A DNA stretch of 64,000 bases from Luteimonas cucumeris (GTDB lineage: Bacteria > Pseudomonadota > Gammaproteobacteria > Xanthomonadales > Xanthomonadaceae): contig NZ_VLKN01000003.1 in NCBI RefSeq assembly GCF_007830035.1, positions 496,001 through 560,000 of the forward strand. Direction: 5' to 3'. Below, piece by piece: positions 54,214 through 63,513 of the stretch. Each line of letters starts with the position of its first letter. Positions within the stretch are counted from its first letter, which is position 1. The notes beneath the pieces were generated by a model. The model saw only the letters and a program-made list of their open reading frames with translations, searched no databases and had not been told where the DNA came from. The translations under genes were made by a program, and so were the position numbers.

Positions 54214-57200
54214 TCAGTCCTTCAGTCCGCCGTCCAAAGCATCCTGCTCGTGCGAAAGCGCCTGCGCGAGTTGGGCGGCCTGGCGCCGGGCACGCCGACC
54301 GCGCTCGGCGTAGCGCTCGTCGGCGCTGCGATCCAGCAGGTCGTACACCACCGGGATCACCACCAGCGTCAACAGCGTCGACACCAACAGGCCACCGATC
54401 ACGGTGATGGCCATCGGCGAGCGCACTTCGGCACCTTCGCCGAACGCCAGCGCCAGTGGCAGGAAGCCGAACACCGCGCACAAAGTGGTCATCATGATCG
54501 GGCGCAGTCGCGAGCGGGCACCTTCGACCAGCGCATCGCGCTTGGCCAGACCCTGTTCGCGCAGCTGGTTGACCTTGTCGATCAGGATGATGGCGTTCTT
54601 CACCACCAGGCCGACCAGCAGGATCAGGCCGATGAACACCACCACCGACACTGGTGCACGTACCAGCAACAATGCCGCCACCGCGCCCACCAACGCCAGC
54701 GGGATGGTGAACAGGATCACGAACGGGTGCAGCAGCGATTCGAACTGCGAAGCCATCACCAGGTAGACCAGGAACACGGCCAGCGCGAACGCGAACAGCA
54801 GCGAGCGGATCGATTCGCCCAGTTCCTGGCCCTGCCCGCCGATGTGCATGCCGACCTCGGTGCCCAGCGGGTTCTCTTCGACCATCTGCCGCACTTCGGC
54901 GATCGCCGTGCCCAGGTCGATGTCGCGCAGGTTGGCCGAGACGATGGCTACGCGGCGCTGGTCGGTGCGATGGATCTCGCTCGGGCCGGTGGTAGCCACC
55001 ACGTCGGCGACGGATCCCAGTTCCACCGGCTTGTTGCCGGTCGGGTTGATCACCAGCCGGCGGATGTCCTCCACCGACGAACGCTCGGACTCGCGCAGGC
55101 GCACCAGCACGTCGATCTTGCGATCGCGGAAGCTGTAGCGGGTGGCGACGTTGCCGCGCACCTTGTTGACCACCGCGTCGGCGATCTGGCGCGTGCTCAG
55201 GCCCAGTGCAGCAGCACGATCCTGGTCGAACAGGATCTGGATTTCGGGAAAACCCTGCTCGACGCTGGACTTGACGTCGGCATAGTGCGGATTCTCGCGC
55301 AGCATGGCGGCCATGCGGCTGCCGGCGATGCGGATCTGCTCCAGATCGCTGCCCTCGATCTCGATCTCCAGCGGCGGCGACAGCGCGAACAGTTCGGGGC
55401 GGGCGAAGTCCACTTGCGCTTCCGGGTAGTTCTGCATGGTGTTGCGCAGACGCTCGGTCAACGCCTGCTCGCGCGAGGCATCGTCCATCACCACGGTCAG
55501 CTTGCCAATGTTCTCGCCGCTTTCGGTCGGGCTGGCGTCGAGGCGCGTGCCGGTGCCGGACACGCCGTACAACAGGCGTACGCCGTCCTCTTTGGCGTGC
55601 ACACGCTGCACGTCGCGCACCAGCGCATCGGTCCGCGCAAGCGGCGTGCCCGGCGGCAGCTTGGCGGTCATCTCGAAGCGGTCCTGGGCCAGCTGCGGGA
55701 TCAGGTCGACGCCCAGCAGCGGCACCGCCGCCAAGGTCAGCACGAAGGCCAGCGCCGCCCCGCCCAGCAGCGGCCACGGCCGTGCCAGCACGCGTGGCAG
55801 CAGTTTCAGATAGGCCGCTTCGGCGCGATGGTAAGGCGCCATCGCCAGGTCGCTGGCCTTGCGCATCACCGGCCCGATCACGGCCACCAGGCCGCGGAAC
55901 ACGCGCACCACCGCCCAGACCACGGCGAAGAAGGCATAGCGGAATGCTGCGCCGATGCCGCGACCGGCCACGGCCGCCGGCTTCTGCCAGCGCGACTGCG
56001 GTTGCCACGGCTGCCCGTGCGCTTCTTCCGGGAACTGCGATGTCGGCCGCCCCTTGAGCGCGCTGAGCATCGGAATCAGGGTCATCGACACCACCAGCGA
56101 CACGGCGATCGCGATAGCCACGGTCAGGGCCTGGTCGCGGAACAGCTGGCCGGCGATGCCTTCGACGAACACCAGCGGCAGGAACACCGCGATCGTGGTC
56201 AGGGTCGAGGCGACGACCGCCATGAACACTTCGCGGGTGCCTTCGATCGCCGCCGTGAGCGCATCGAGCCCGCGCTCGCGCGCCTTGGCGATGGACTCCA
56301 GCACCACGATCGAATCGTCCACCACCAGGCCGGTGGCCAGCGCCAGGCCGCCCAGCGACATCACGTTCAGGCTCAGCCCGAGCTGACCCATGAAGAAGAA
56401 GGTGGTGATGATCGAAATCGGCAACGACAGCGAGATGACGAAAGTGCTCCAGCCATCGCGCAGGAACAGGAAGATGATCAGGATCGACAGCAGGCCACCG
56501 ATCACCGCGTCGAGCTTGACGTCGGCGATGGCGTGGCGGATGAACACCGACTGGTCTTCCACGGCCGTCAGCTGGATGTCGTCCGGCAGCTGCTCGCGGA
56601 TGACCTTCAGCCGCTCTTCGAGGGCGTCCGCGGTGGCTACGGTATTCGCGTCGCCTTCCTTGTACACCGCCAGTTCCACCGCCTCGTGGCCGGCACTGCG
56701 GATCACCGCCTCGCGCTCCCTGTAGCCCTGGTGCACCGCGGCCACGTCCTTCAGCCGTACGGGCGAGGTCGCTGACGCGCCGCTGCCGCCACCCATGGCG
56801 GCGATCACGTTCGGATCGCGGCTGCCCAGGATGGCCAGCATCAACTGGCTGTTGTCATCGCCGCTGGCGGCACTGGCACCGCCAGCCGTGTTCAGCAGCA
56901 TCTCCCGCATCTGCTCGATGGTGGCGAACTGGTTGACGGTGCGCACCAGGTAGCGCTGGGTGCCCTCCTCCAGACGCCCGCCCGAGAGGTTGACGTTCTC
57001 CTGTTTCAGTCGCTCGATCACGCTGTCCAGCGACAGGCCCAGCTGCGCCAGCTTGCGCTGGTCGATCTCGACCTGGATCTCGTCTTCCAGGCCACCGCCG
57101 ACCTTGACCGCAGCCACGCCGCTGACCGGTTCGAGCTTGCGCTTGAGGTCCTCGTCGGCGTAGCGGCGCAGTTCCATCAGTCGCCGCACCGCGTCGGCTT

Positions 57201-57684
57201 CGCTGCCGCCCTCCTGCTTCGAGGACAGGGCCAGCCGCATGATCGGCTGGGTCGAGGGGTTGAAGCGCAGCAGTACCGGCGGCTTGGCCTCCAGCGGCAG
57301 CTGCAGCGTTTCCATCTTGTCGCGCACGTCCAGCCCGGCCTGCTGCATGTCCGTGCCCCAGGCAAATTCCAGCACTACGTCGCTCTGCCCGGTGCGCGAG
57401 ATCGACTTGAGCTTGCGCAGGCCCTTGACCGTGCCCAGCGCTTCCTCGGCCGGCTGCGAGACCAGGGTTTCGACCTCGCTCGGCGCCGCGCCTTCCAGAT
57501 CGGTGCGTACGGTCAGCGTCGGATAACTCAGGTCAGGCAGCAGTTCGACCTTGAGGCTGGACAGGGCGATCAGCCCGAACAGCACCAGGGTCAGGGTCAT
57601 CATCGCGATGGTGACCCGGCGCCGGGTGGCGAACTCGATCAGGTCGAACCTGCCTCCGCCGGCAGGCGGCTCGTGCGGCGTCAT
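54214..57684 (-). CDS. RND-family efflux transporter permease (HAE1-type), longer form
   Basis: 1156 residues, longer than the sister pump because of extra sequence in the middle (about 495-620, with QPWQPQSRWQKPAAVAGRG and a membrane-rich patch FRYAFFAVVWAVVRVF). TM4 has LVVDDSIVVLESIAK with the proton-relay Asp pair, and the second half has GLVVKNAIILIDKVNQL. It begins with a 10-residue Pro/Gly-rich stretch before FDLIEFATRRRVTIAMMTL. The start overlaps the MFP stop by 1 nt. Substrates are unknown. Confidence 0.93.
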   Translation of the reverse strand: MTPHEPPAGGGRFDLIEFATRRRVTIAMMTLTLVLFGLIALSSLKVELLPDLSYPTLTVRTDLEGAAPSEVETLVSQPAEEALGTVKGLRKLKSISRTGQSDVVLEFAWGTDMQQAGLDVRDKMETLQLPLEAKPPVLLRFNPSTQPIMRLALSSKQEGGSEADAVRRLMELRRYADEDLKRKLEPVSGVAAVKVGGGLEDEIQVEIDQRKLAQLGLSLDSVIERLKQENVNLSGGRLEEGTQRYLVRTVNQFATIEQMREMLLNTAGGASAASGDDNSQLMLAILGSRDPNVIAAMGGGSGASATSPVRLKDVAAVHQGYREREAVIRSAGHEAVELAVYKEGDANTVATADALEERLKVIREQLPDDIQLTAVEDQSVFIRHAIADVKLDAVIGGLLSILIIFLFLRDGWSTFVISLSLPISIITTFFFMGQLGLSLNVMSLGGLALATGLVVDDSIVVLESIAKARERGLDALTAAIEGTREVFMAVVASTLTTIAVFLPLVFVEGIAGQLFRDQALTVAIAIAVSLVVSMTLIPMLSALKGRPTSQFPEEAHGQPWQPQSRWQKPAAVAGRGIGAAFRYAFFAVVWAVVRVFRGLVAVIGPVMRKASDLAMAPYHRAEAAYLKLLPRVLARPWPLLGGAALAFVLTLAAVPLLGVDLIPQLAQDRFEMTAKLPPGTPLARTDALVRDVQRVHAKEDGVRLLYGVSGTGTRLDASPTESGENIGKLTVVMDDASREQALTERLRNTMQNYPEAQVDFARPELFALSPPLEIEIEGSDLEQIRIAGSRMAAMLRENPHYADVKSSVEQGFPEIQILFDQDRAAALGLSTRQIADAVVNKVRGNVATRYSFRDRKIDVLVRLRESERSSVEDIRRLVINPTGNKPVELGSVADVVATTGPSEIHRTDQRRVAIVSANLRDIDLGTAIAEVRQMVEENPLGTEVGMHIGGQGQELGESIRSLLFAFALAVFLVYLVMASQFESLLHPFVILFTIPLALVGAVAALLLVRAPVSVVVFIGLILLVGLVVKNAIILIDKVNQLREQGLAKRDALVEGARSRLRPIMMTTLCAVFGFLPLALAFGEGAEVRSPMAITVIGGLLVSTLLTLVVIPVVYDLLDRSADERYAERGRRARRQAAQLAQALSHEQDALDGGLKD

Positions 57685-58838
57685 CAGCGCGCGACCTTCG
57701 CCGCGGGCTTCGCGGCAGGCGTGGCAACCGCGGCGCGTGGGCCATCGCGGTCCAGCACCTGCACGGCGCTGCCTTCACGCAGCGCGGCCTTGCCGGCCAC
57801 CACCACTGCATCGCCCTGGCGCAGGCCCTCGCGCACTTCGATCCAGCCGTCGTCGTCGTATCCGAGCTTGAGGCCGGTACGCTGCACCTTGCCATCGCGC
57901 ACCACGAACACGGCCGGTTCGTCGCCATCCTCGAGCAGGGCCACGCGCGGCACCACCAGCGCATCGGAACGCTGGTCGTAATCGATGCGCAGGCGCCCGA
58001 ACATGCCCGGCTGCAGCACGTCGTCGCCGGCGAAGGCGCTGACGACGCGGAAGGTGCCGCTGCCCGCGTCCACTACCGGCGAGACGCGGTCGACCACGCC
58101 CTTGAAGCTGCGGCCCGGCAGGGCATCGACCTGCAGGTGCACCGGCTGGCCGGCCTTCATCGTGGCCAGTTCGCGCTCGGGCACGTTGAGCGTGGCTTCC
58201 AGGCGCGAGTCGTCGACGATGCGGAAGATCGGCGAGTTGATCTGCACGAAGTTGCCCGGCTTGATGTCGCGCTTGGCGATCACCCCGGAGATCGGCGCGG
58301 TCACCGTGGTGTAGGACAGTTCCAGCACGGCCATGCGGTGCTGGGCGCGGATGTTCTCGAGGTCGTACTTGATCTTGTCGACATCGTCGACGCTGATCAT
58401 CTGCTGCGAGACCAACTGCTGCGAACGCTGGTAGCTGTTCTCCAGCTTGTGCAGCTGCGCCTCGGCCTGCGCCAGTGCCAGCCGCGCGCGATCCGGATCC
58501 AGACGTACCAGCGCCTGCCCGGCCTCGACCCGCTGGCCTTCCTCCACCAGCACCTGCAACGCGACGCCGGAGGTCTTGGCGACGACCTGCGACTCGGCGC
58601 GCGCCTCCAGCGCCGCGGTGCCGGCGTAACTGGCAGCGATCGGTCGCCGCACGGCACGTTCCACCTCGACCGGAATCGCGTCGGCCTTGCCGTCCTTCGA
58701 CTTGGCCTGCGCCTCGCCCTCGCCGTCGCCCTTGCAGGCGGAAAGGCCGCACGCAAGCAGCAGTGCGAACAACAAAGCGCTCGCGTGGCGAGCGGACCGC
58801 ATCCGGACGAAACCGCTGGCAGGAGTCAAAAAGGGCAT
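57684..58838 (-). CDS. RND efflux membrane-fusion protein (periplasmic adaptor)
   Basis: 384 residues. Lipoprotein-type signal ending in lipobox LSAC, reached from either ATG 58838 or ATG 58802 (the second gives a 23-residue signal peptide). The biotinyl-lipoyl and alpha-hairpin regions follow (VVAKTSGVALQVLVEEGQRV, LAQAEAQLHKLENSYQRSQQ) and the beta-barrel KPGNFVQINSPIFRIVDDS. It would link the RND pumps to an outer-membrane channel; no TolC-type channel gene is in the window. It is divergent from the cytochrome genes. Confidence 0.92.
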   Translation of the reverse strand: MPFLTPASGFVRMRSARHASALLFALLLACGLSACKGDGEGEAQAKSKDGKADAIPVEVERAVRRPIAASYAGTAALEARAESQVVAKTSGVALQVLVEEGQRVEAGQALVRLDPDRARLALAQAEAQLHKLENSYQRSQQLVSQQMISVDDVDKIKYDLENIRAQHRMAVLELSYTTVTAPISGVIAKRDIKPGNFVQINSPIFRIVDDSRLEATLNVPERELATMKAGQPVHLQVDALPGRSFKGVVDRVSPVVDAGSGTFRVVSAFAGDDVLQPGMFGRLRIDYDQRSDALVVPRVALLEDGDEPAVFVVRDGKVQRTGLKLGYDDDGWIEVREGLRQGDAVVVAGKAALREGSAVQVLDRDGPRAAVATPAAKPAAKVAR

Positions 58839-59056
58839 TGGAACAGGCTCTCGAGAGGTGTTGTAGCTAGATATATCACCTCGACACATACGCACCCATG
58901 AGCCGAAGGTAATAGTGACGAGATGCGGCCAGTGGGGAGTTCGGTTGCACGCATGCAACATGCAACGTTGGGCTGACCGCGACGCGCAAGTTATACTTTG
59001 CTGACTGCGCGCCGATGACCGGCGCGAAATTCTGCCAGCCCACCGAGAAGACATTG

Positions 59057-59392
59057 ATGCGACCGTTGCCGATCGCCTGCCTCGCGCTAGCCATCATCGC
59101 CGCTCCCGCCCTTGCCGCCGATCCGGCCAAGCCGCTGGTCGGCGACGCCAAGCAAGGCCACATGCTTACCTATACCTGCCAGGGATGCCACGGCATCGAT
59201 GGTTACAAGAACGCATATCCGAACTACCACGTGCCACGCATCGGTGGACAGTCGAAGGAATACCTGCGTCTTGCATTGAGCGAATACCGCGACGGCTCGC
59301 GCAAGCACCCGACGATGCAGGCCCAGGCGCAAAGCTTCTCGGACCAGGACATCGCCGACATCGCCGCCTTCCTTTCGGAGCTGAAGCCGTGA
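59057..59392 (+). CDS. Cytochrome c class I (c553-type), periplasmic
   Basis: 111 residues from ATG 59057. Sec signal (1-20, cleavage after ALA) then a single haem site CQGCHG (C41, C44, H45). The distal ligand Met is in HPTMQAQAQ (about 92). The final FSDQDIADIAAFLSELKP is the usual c-type C-terminal helix. Its stop overlaps the GTG of the next cytochrome (GTGA), so the pair is coupled. Confidence 0.92.
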   Translation: MRPLPIACLALAIIAAPALAADPAKPLVGDAKQGHMLTYTCQGCHGIDGYKNAYPNYHVPRIGGQSKEYLRLALSEYRDGSRKHPTMQAQAQSFSDQDIADIAAFLSELKP

Positions 59393-59838
59393 GCCGCGTC
59401 CTGACCTCCTCCCGACTCGCCTTCGCCCTGCTCGCCACGCTCGCCGTCGCGGCCTGCTCGCCGTCCGGCGAGACCCCGGCCGAGCACTCCAGCGCCGACC
59501 GCAGCGAAGGCCACACCTCATCCTCAGCCGGTCTTCCGGAAGGCCACGCCGAGGCCGGTGCCAAGCGCGCCCTGGTCAAGAGCCAGGCCACCGGCCAGAC
59601 CTGCATCGACTGCCACGGCAAGGATGGCAACGTGCCGCTGGACCCGACCTATCCCAAGCTGGGTGGCCAGTACGCCGACTACCTCGCGCACTCGCTGCAG
59701 ATGTACCGCGACGGCGACCGCCAGCATCCGCTGATGTCCGCTCAGGCCCAGGAGCTTGACGACCAGGAGATCGCCGACTTGGCCGCCTACTTCTCCTCGC
59801 GTCCAAGCCTGCTGCGCGATCTCCACGGCGCGCACTGA
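59389..59838 (+). CDS. Cytochrome c lipoprotein
   Basis: 149 residues from the coupled GTG at 59389. A lipoprotein signal ends in VAAC (C23), then a Glu/Ser/His-rich linker to about residue 60 and a class-I haem domain with CIDCH (C72, C75, H76) and HPLMSAQAQ as distal-Met loop. It is a paralogue of the preceding cytochrome: GGQ, YRDG.R.HP.M.AQAQ and DQ.IAD.AA are shared. It could be an electron donor to a terminal oxidase or peroxidase. Confidence 0.9.
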   Translation: MSRVLTSSRLAFALLATLAVAACSPSGETPAEHSSADRSEGHTSSSAGLPEGHAEAGAKRALVKSQATGQTCIDCHGKDGNVPLDPTYPKLGGQYADYLAHSLQMYRDGDRQHPLMSAQAQELDDQEIADLAAYFSSRPSLLRDLHGAH

Positions 59839-59865
59839 GCGCGGCCAGCAAGAAGCATCGACAGG

Positions 59866-59894
59866 AAAAGGGGCCGCAAGGCCCCTTTTTCTTT
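59866..59894 (+). terminator. Rho-independent terminator after the cytochrome pair
   Basis: The 10-bp stem AAAAGGGGCC/GGCCCCTTTT (59866-59875, 59880-59889) with loop GCAA is followed by TCTTT. Confidence 0.93.
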
Positions 59895-60124
59895 GTGCGG
59901 ACAACGGCACCTGCGACCTCGACGGACGTTCTTTCCGATCTCGCCGTCCCTCTTGTCGACCTCGAAGAACCGTTTCAGTACTCCGACGACGATTCCACCG
60001 ACCCGCCGACGGTTCTCGTCGTCGACGGTCCAGATAAAAACCTCGATGCAGGAAATGCCGCATGGTCGGGCGGGAACCGCGACAGGCAATTCCGCCCAAC
60101 CAGCCAACGACGATTCCCTGGTCT
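59895..60124. other. Intergenic stretch without gene
   Basis: This region between the cytochrome terminator and the REP-like hairpin has several open frames on the plus strand, but none has a ribosome site or recognisable product. I see nothing functional in it. Confidence 0.5.
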
Positions 60125-60154
60125 GGCGGAACCCGCTTCGCGGGTTCCGCCTTA
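60125..60154. repeat. REP-like perfect hairpin at the end of the transmembrane repetitive gene
   Basis: GGCGGAACCCGC-TTC-GCGGGTTCCGCC has perfect 12-bp arms (60125-60151). The next three bases TTA form the stop codon of the minus-strand gene. Confidence 0.85.
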
Positions 60155-61807
60155 CGGCTGCTGCAGGCTGCCCTGGTCTTCCTGCAGTTCGCGCTTGAAG
60201 GGGATGTCGGGCGGTGGGCGGGCGACCGCAGGCTGGTCGAACAGCTTCTCGCTGTCAGTGACTCCGCAACCGCCGCCCACCTGCAGCAGCGACACCAGGC
60301 ATTCGATCCGCTTCGACGTTCCCGGTATCGGAATCGACAGTTTCTTGATGCCCTTGCGCACCCACTCCTGCAGCAACGTCTCGTGCGGTACCCAGTACTT
60401 TTCGAAACGGGTGGGCTCGTATCCCAGTCGCGGCCGGTCCAGCCACTTGCCCGCCCTGTCCAGATCGGCGACGTGCTGTTCCTCCGAACCCGGCGGATTG
60501 CCATAGGGCGTCGGCCCTTCGCCCGACGTGCCCGGCGGCAGACGCAGGCTGCCGTCGGCGTTGTACAGGCCGGCTTTCGCACCGGGTTGCTGTCCGCCCT
60601 GCGACTGGCCAGCGACATTGCGTTTGGCATCGCCCCAGTCGTCGCCCTTGACCGGCGTCGGCACGCTGCCCGGCTGCGTGCCGACCGCGGCGCCGGTGGC
60701 CGCGGCTGCGGGTTGCGTGCCGCTGGCCGGCGCTGGCGACGTGGTCGGCGCGCCGGAAGCCTGCGTGGCGGCGGTGCTGTCCGTTTCCGCCGCGGCGGTC
60801 GCACCGGGCGGCATCGGCAGCGATTGCGGTTCGGCGCTGCTGGTGGGTACCTCCACCTGCGCGGCCGCGCTCGCCTGCGACGGCAGTTCACGTGCGCGCA
60901 CGGCAGGCAGCGGCTGCGGCACTTCGATGAGCGTCGGCTGTTCGGCGATCTGCGGCACGCTGATCTGCCGCTGCGCCACGTCGCGATCGATCGGCCGAAC
61001 CGGTGCCGGTGCGCGCGGCAGCGGGATCGCTTCGACTTCGCTGCGCAACGTCGGCACCTCGACGCTCGGCGCGACCTGCGTGGTCACCGGACGCGGCTGC
61101 GGCGGCGGCAACCGGAAGCGGGCCTCGTCGACGGTCGCCGTTTCGGTTACCTGCAGGGTCTGCTCAGCGGCCGGGACGACGGTTTCCTCGGTCAGTTGCG
61201 GTTGCTCGCGTTGCGGCGCTTCCTGCGGCAGCGGCTCGACGCTGCTCGGCGGTGCCTGCACCTGACTCAGCTCGGGCCGCTGTGGCTGTGGCTGTGGCGG
61301 CGACTGTGCCGTCGATGGCGCGACCACCGGGTCCGGCCTTGGCGATGGCGGCCCGCCGCCTTCGTCCTCTATAGCCCCTTCGCCGATGAACTGCACGCGG
61401 ATCGCGACATCGCTGGACTCACCGGGCTGCTCGACGAATTTCGCATACGCCAGCCACGCCAGTAACACCAGCAGCACCGCATGCACCAGCAGCGTGATCG
61501 CCAGCGCGATGAAGCGCACCAGGCGTTCGTCCTTGCCGGCGGGCTGCCATTGCTGCCGCCACAGCGTGCTGAAAGACCGCCAGCGGCCGAGTTCCGCGAC
61601 CGCGGGCGCCGGCAGTGCCGGCTCGCGTTGCAGGAAGATGTCGATGATCGCTTCGGCCGTGGCGCCAGTGACCGCATCCATCCTGGCCGACATCGACGCG
61701 AACCACGCACTCCATCCTGCCGGAAATTCGCCCGGCGGGCGTTCCGGGCGCAGCGACTTGCGCATGCGCCTGCGCAGCGCTTCGATGAGATCGGCCGAGG
61801 AGAACAC
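60152..61807 (-). CDS. TonB-like transmembrane repetitive protein
   Basis: 551 residues. Cytoplasmic N-terminal domain (1-97), one membrane segment (98-122, RFIALAITLLVHAVLLVLL), then a long Pro/Gln/Ala/Ser-rich periplasmic stretch (about 130-420) of the TonB/TolA linker style (PPQPQPQRPELSQVQAPPSS). The C-terminal globular end (about 425-551) has two cysteines close together (RIECLVSLLQVGGGCGV). It resembles xanthomonad proteins annotated transmembrane repetitive protein, near nfuA. No known energy-transducing C-terminal motif is visible. The stop is supplied by the hairpin at 60125. Confidence 0.75.
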   Translation of the reverse strand: MFSSADLIEALRRRMRKSLRPERPPGEFPAGWSAWFASMSARMDAVTGATAEAIIDIFLQREPALPAPAVAELGRWRSFSTLWRQQWQPAGKDERLVRFIALAITLLVHAVLLVLLAWLAYAKFVEQPGESSDVAIRVQFIGEGAIEDEGGGPPSPRPDPVVAPSTAQSPPQPQPQRPELSQVQAPPSSVEPLPQEAPQREQPQLTEETVVPAAEQTLQVTETATVDEARFRLPPPQPRPVTTQVAPSVEVPTLRSEVEAIPLPRAPAPVRPIDRDVAQRQISVPQIAEQPTLIEVPQPLPAVRARELPSQASAAAQVEVPTSSAEPQSLPMPPGATAAAETDSTAATQASGAPTTSPAPASGTQPAAAATGAAVGTQPGSVPTPVKGDDWGDAKRNVAGQSQGGQQPGAKAGLYNADGSLRLPPGTSGEGPTPYGNPPGSEEQHVADLDRAGKWLDRPRLGYEPTRFEKYWVPHETLLQEWVRKGIKKLSIPIPGTSKRIECLVSLLQVGGGCGVTDSEKLFDQPAVARPPPDIPFKRELQEDQGSLQQP

Positions 61808-61822
61808 TCGTGCCGGAGCCGG

Positions 61823-62428
61823 TTACGCCGCGGCGTCGCGCGAAATGTACGGAGCCTGCCCGGTGTCGTGGTCGGTGGCGTCACGCACCGCGGTCACGCC
61901 CGGCACCTTGCTCAACAGGGTCTTCTCGATGCCCTGCTTCAATGTGACATCGGCCATGCCACAACCATGGCAGCCGCCGCCGAAGTTCAGCACCACCACG
62001 CCATCGGCGGAGACTTCCTGCACCGATACGTGACCCTTGTGCTGGGCGAGCTGCGGATTGATCTCGTGCTGCACGATCCAGCGCACGCGCTCGACCAGCG
62101 ATGCCGATTCGGCCGGTGCCTCGCCCTTGATCTTCGGCGCACGGATCTGCAGCTGGCCGCCCGTTGCGAGCGTGGCGTAATCGATCTCGGCACCGTCCAG
62201 GTACTGCACGCTGCCCGCATCCAGCCACAGCGTGAAACCTTCGCAATCGATGGCCCATTCGTCGCCGTGCAGATCACCGGGCTCGGCGAACTCCAGCCGC
62301 ACGTCGGCCGTCGGCGTGCCGGGATTGGTCGCCGACAGCCGCACGCCTAGGCCTGGCAGGTCCTCGCGTTCGATCAGCTTGCGGAAGTGCGTCTGTGCGG
62401 ATTCTGAAATCTGGATCATGGATGTCAT
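61823..62428 (-). CDS. nfuA: Fe-S biogenesis protein NfuA
   Basis: 201 residues from ATG 62428 (62419 is an alternative). An N-terminal degenerate A-type domain (about 1-100) and a C-terminal Nfu domain with [10 protein letters not shown] (C153, C156), which binds a 4Fe-4S cluster in the dimer. NfuA carries clusters to target proteins and supports lipoyl synthase. It lies 15 nt upstream of the transmembrane repetitive gene. Confidence 0.96.
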   Translation of the reverse strand: MTSMIQISESAQTHFRKLIEREDLPGLGVRLSATNPGTPTADVRLEFAEPGDLHGDEWAIDCEGFTLWLDAGSVQYLDGAEIDYATLATGGQLQIRAPKIKGEAPAESASLVERVRWIVQHEINPQLAQHKGHVSVQEVSADGVVVLNFGGGCHGCGMADVTLKQGIEKTLLSKVPGVTAVRDATDHDTGQAPYISRDAAA

Positions 62429-62624
62429 GGCCTCGCGCTGGACCGGCCTGCGCAGATGTATGGCGGATTCGTTGTGTGGATCGGAACGCTTCGATCGGCT
62501 GCGCATGCGATGCACGGGATCCAGATGGCCGGATCATGGGCGTATTCTACCGGCCTCGCGTCACGCCGTTTCCATGCCGTCCAGCAGAGCATGAACTGCG
62601 TTTGCCATTCGTTAGGAGTAGCCC

Positions 62625-62966
62625 ATGTCCGATCTCATTCCCCTCGCCCAGGCCCATTGCCTGCCCCGCAAGGGCAGCGAACACAAGCTCAGCGAAGCGC
62701 GCATACGCGAACTGCTGCCGGAAGTGCCGGGTTGGGAGCTGACTGAGGACGGTCATGCCCTGAACCGTACCTTCAGTTTCAAGAACTACTACCGCACGAT
62801 GTCGTTCGTGAACGCACTGGCGCACATGGCCAACCGCGAGGATCACCATCCGGACCTGGGCGTGCACTACGACCGCTGCGTGGTGCGCTATTCGACCCAC
62901 GACGTCGGTGGCCTCAGCGAAAACGACTTCATCTGCGCGGCCAAGGCCGACATCCTGTACGGGTGA
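62625..62966 (+). CDS. phhB: 4a-hydroxytetrahydrobiopterin dehydratase (pterin-4a-carbinolamine dehydratase)
   Basis: 113 residues. Recycles the pterin cofactor of phenylalanine hydroxylase. The motifs [20 protein letters not shown] and [18 protein letters not shown] carry the catalytic His residues. Phenylalanine hydroxylase (phhA) is not in the window. It is monocistronic with an upstream 109-bp gap. Confidence 0.96.
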   Translation: MSDLIPLAQAHCLPRKGSEHKLSEARIRELLPEVPGWELTEDGHALNRTFSFKNYYRTMSFVNALAHMANREDHHPDLGVHYDRCVVRYSTHDVGGLSENDFICAAKADILYG

Positions 62967-63014
62967 TGCCTTGACATGCGACCAGCTTCAGGACGATTCG
63001 AAGGAACGCAGCGC

Positions 63015-63410
63015 ATGCCGATGACGAAAAATGCCGGCCTCTCCATCCTCCTCATGCTGCTGGCCGCGTGCAGCCCGGGCGATGCTGCCGAGAGCAAGGC
63101 ACCCGCGACAGACCCGGCGCGGACGATAGTTGGCACCTGGCATACCGTGCTGCCGCTCGCGGGCAAGCCGACCGAGGTCATCTGGCAGGCCCGCGACGAT
63201 GGCAGCTGCGCCTATCGGCTGCCGCAGAATCCAGGCGCCTCGATCGCCTGCCGCTGGAAGCTGCAAGGCGACGTGCTCAGCGAAACTGCCGAGGGATCAT
63301 CCTCGACTGCCAGGCTGCGCTGGCAAGGGAAGGATGAAATGACGTTGACGATCATCGACAACGGCCAGCCCGCCGAGAAAGGTTCGGTGCGGGAGTACGT
63401 TCGAAAATAG
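63015..63410 (+). CDS. Hypothetical lipoprotein
   Basis: 131 residues from ATG 63015 (AAGGAA site 8 nt upstream; ATG 63021 also possible). The lipobox is LLAAC (Cys about 18). The domain after it, TIVGTWHTVLPLAGKPTEVI then DGSCAYRLPQ and SIACRWKLQGDVLSE, resembles small lipocalin-like proteins with a GTW motif; the function is unknown. It is downstream of phhB by 48 nt and may share its transcript. Confidence 0.7.
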   Translation: MPMTKNAGLSILLMLLAACSPGDAAESKAPATDPARTIVGTWHTVLPLAGKPTEVIWQARDDGSCAYRLPQNPGASIACRWKLQGDVLSETAEGSSSTARLRWQGKDEMTLTIIDNGQPAEKGSVREYVRK

Positions 63411-63426
63411 ATCCCACACTTCGTAG

Positions 63427-63443
63427 CGTGCGCTATGCGCACG
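63427..63443. repeat. REP-like hairpin after the lipoprotein gene
   Basis: CGTGCGC-TAT-GCGCACG has perfect 7-bp arms in a GTAGCGTGCGC... context typical of REP elements. It has no T-run and lies between two convergent genes. Confidence 0.6.
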
Positions 63444-63513
63444 ATCTGCGCTCCGTGCGGACCGCACCAGTGTTGGTGGGGTCAAATCACGCGCGCAGCG
63501 CACGCCATCAGGC

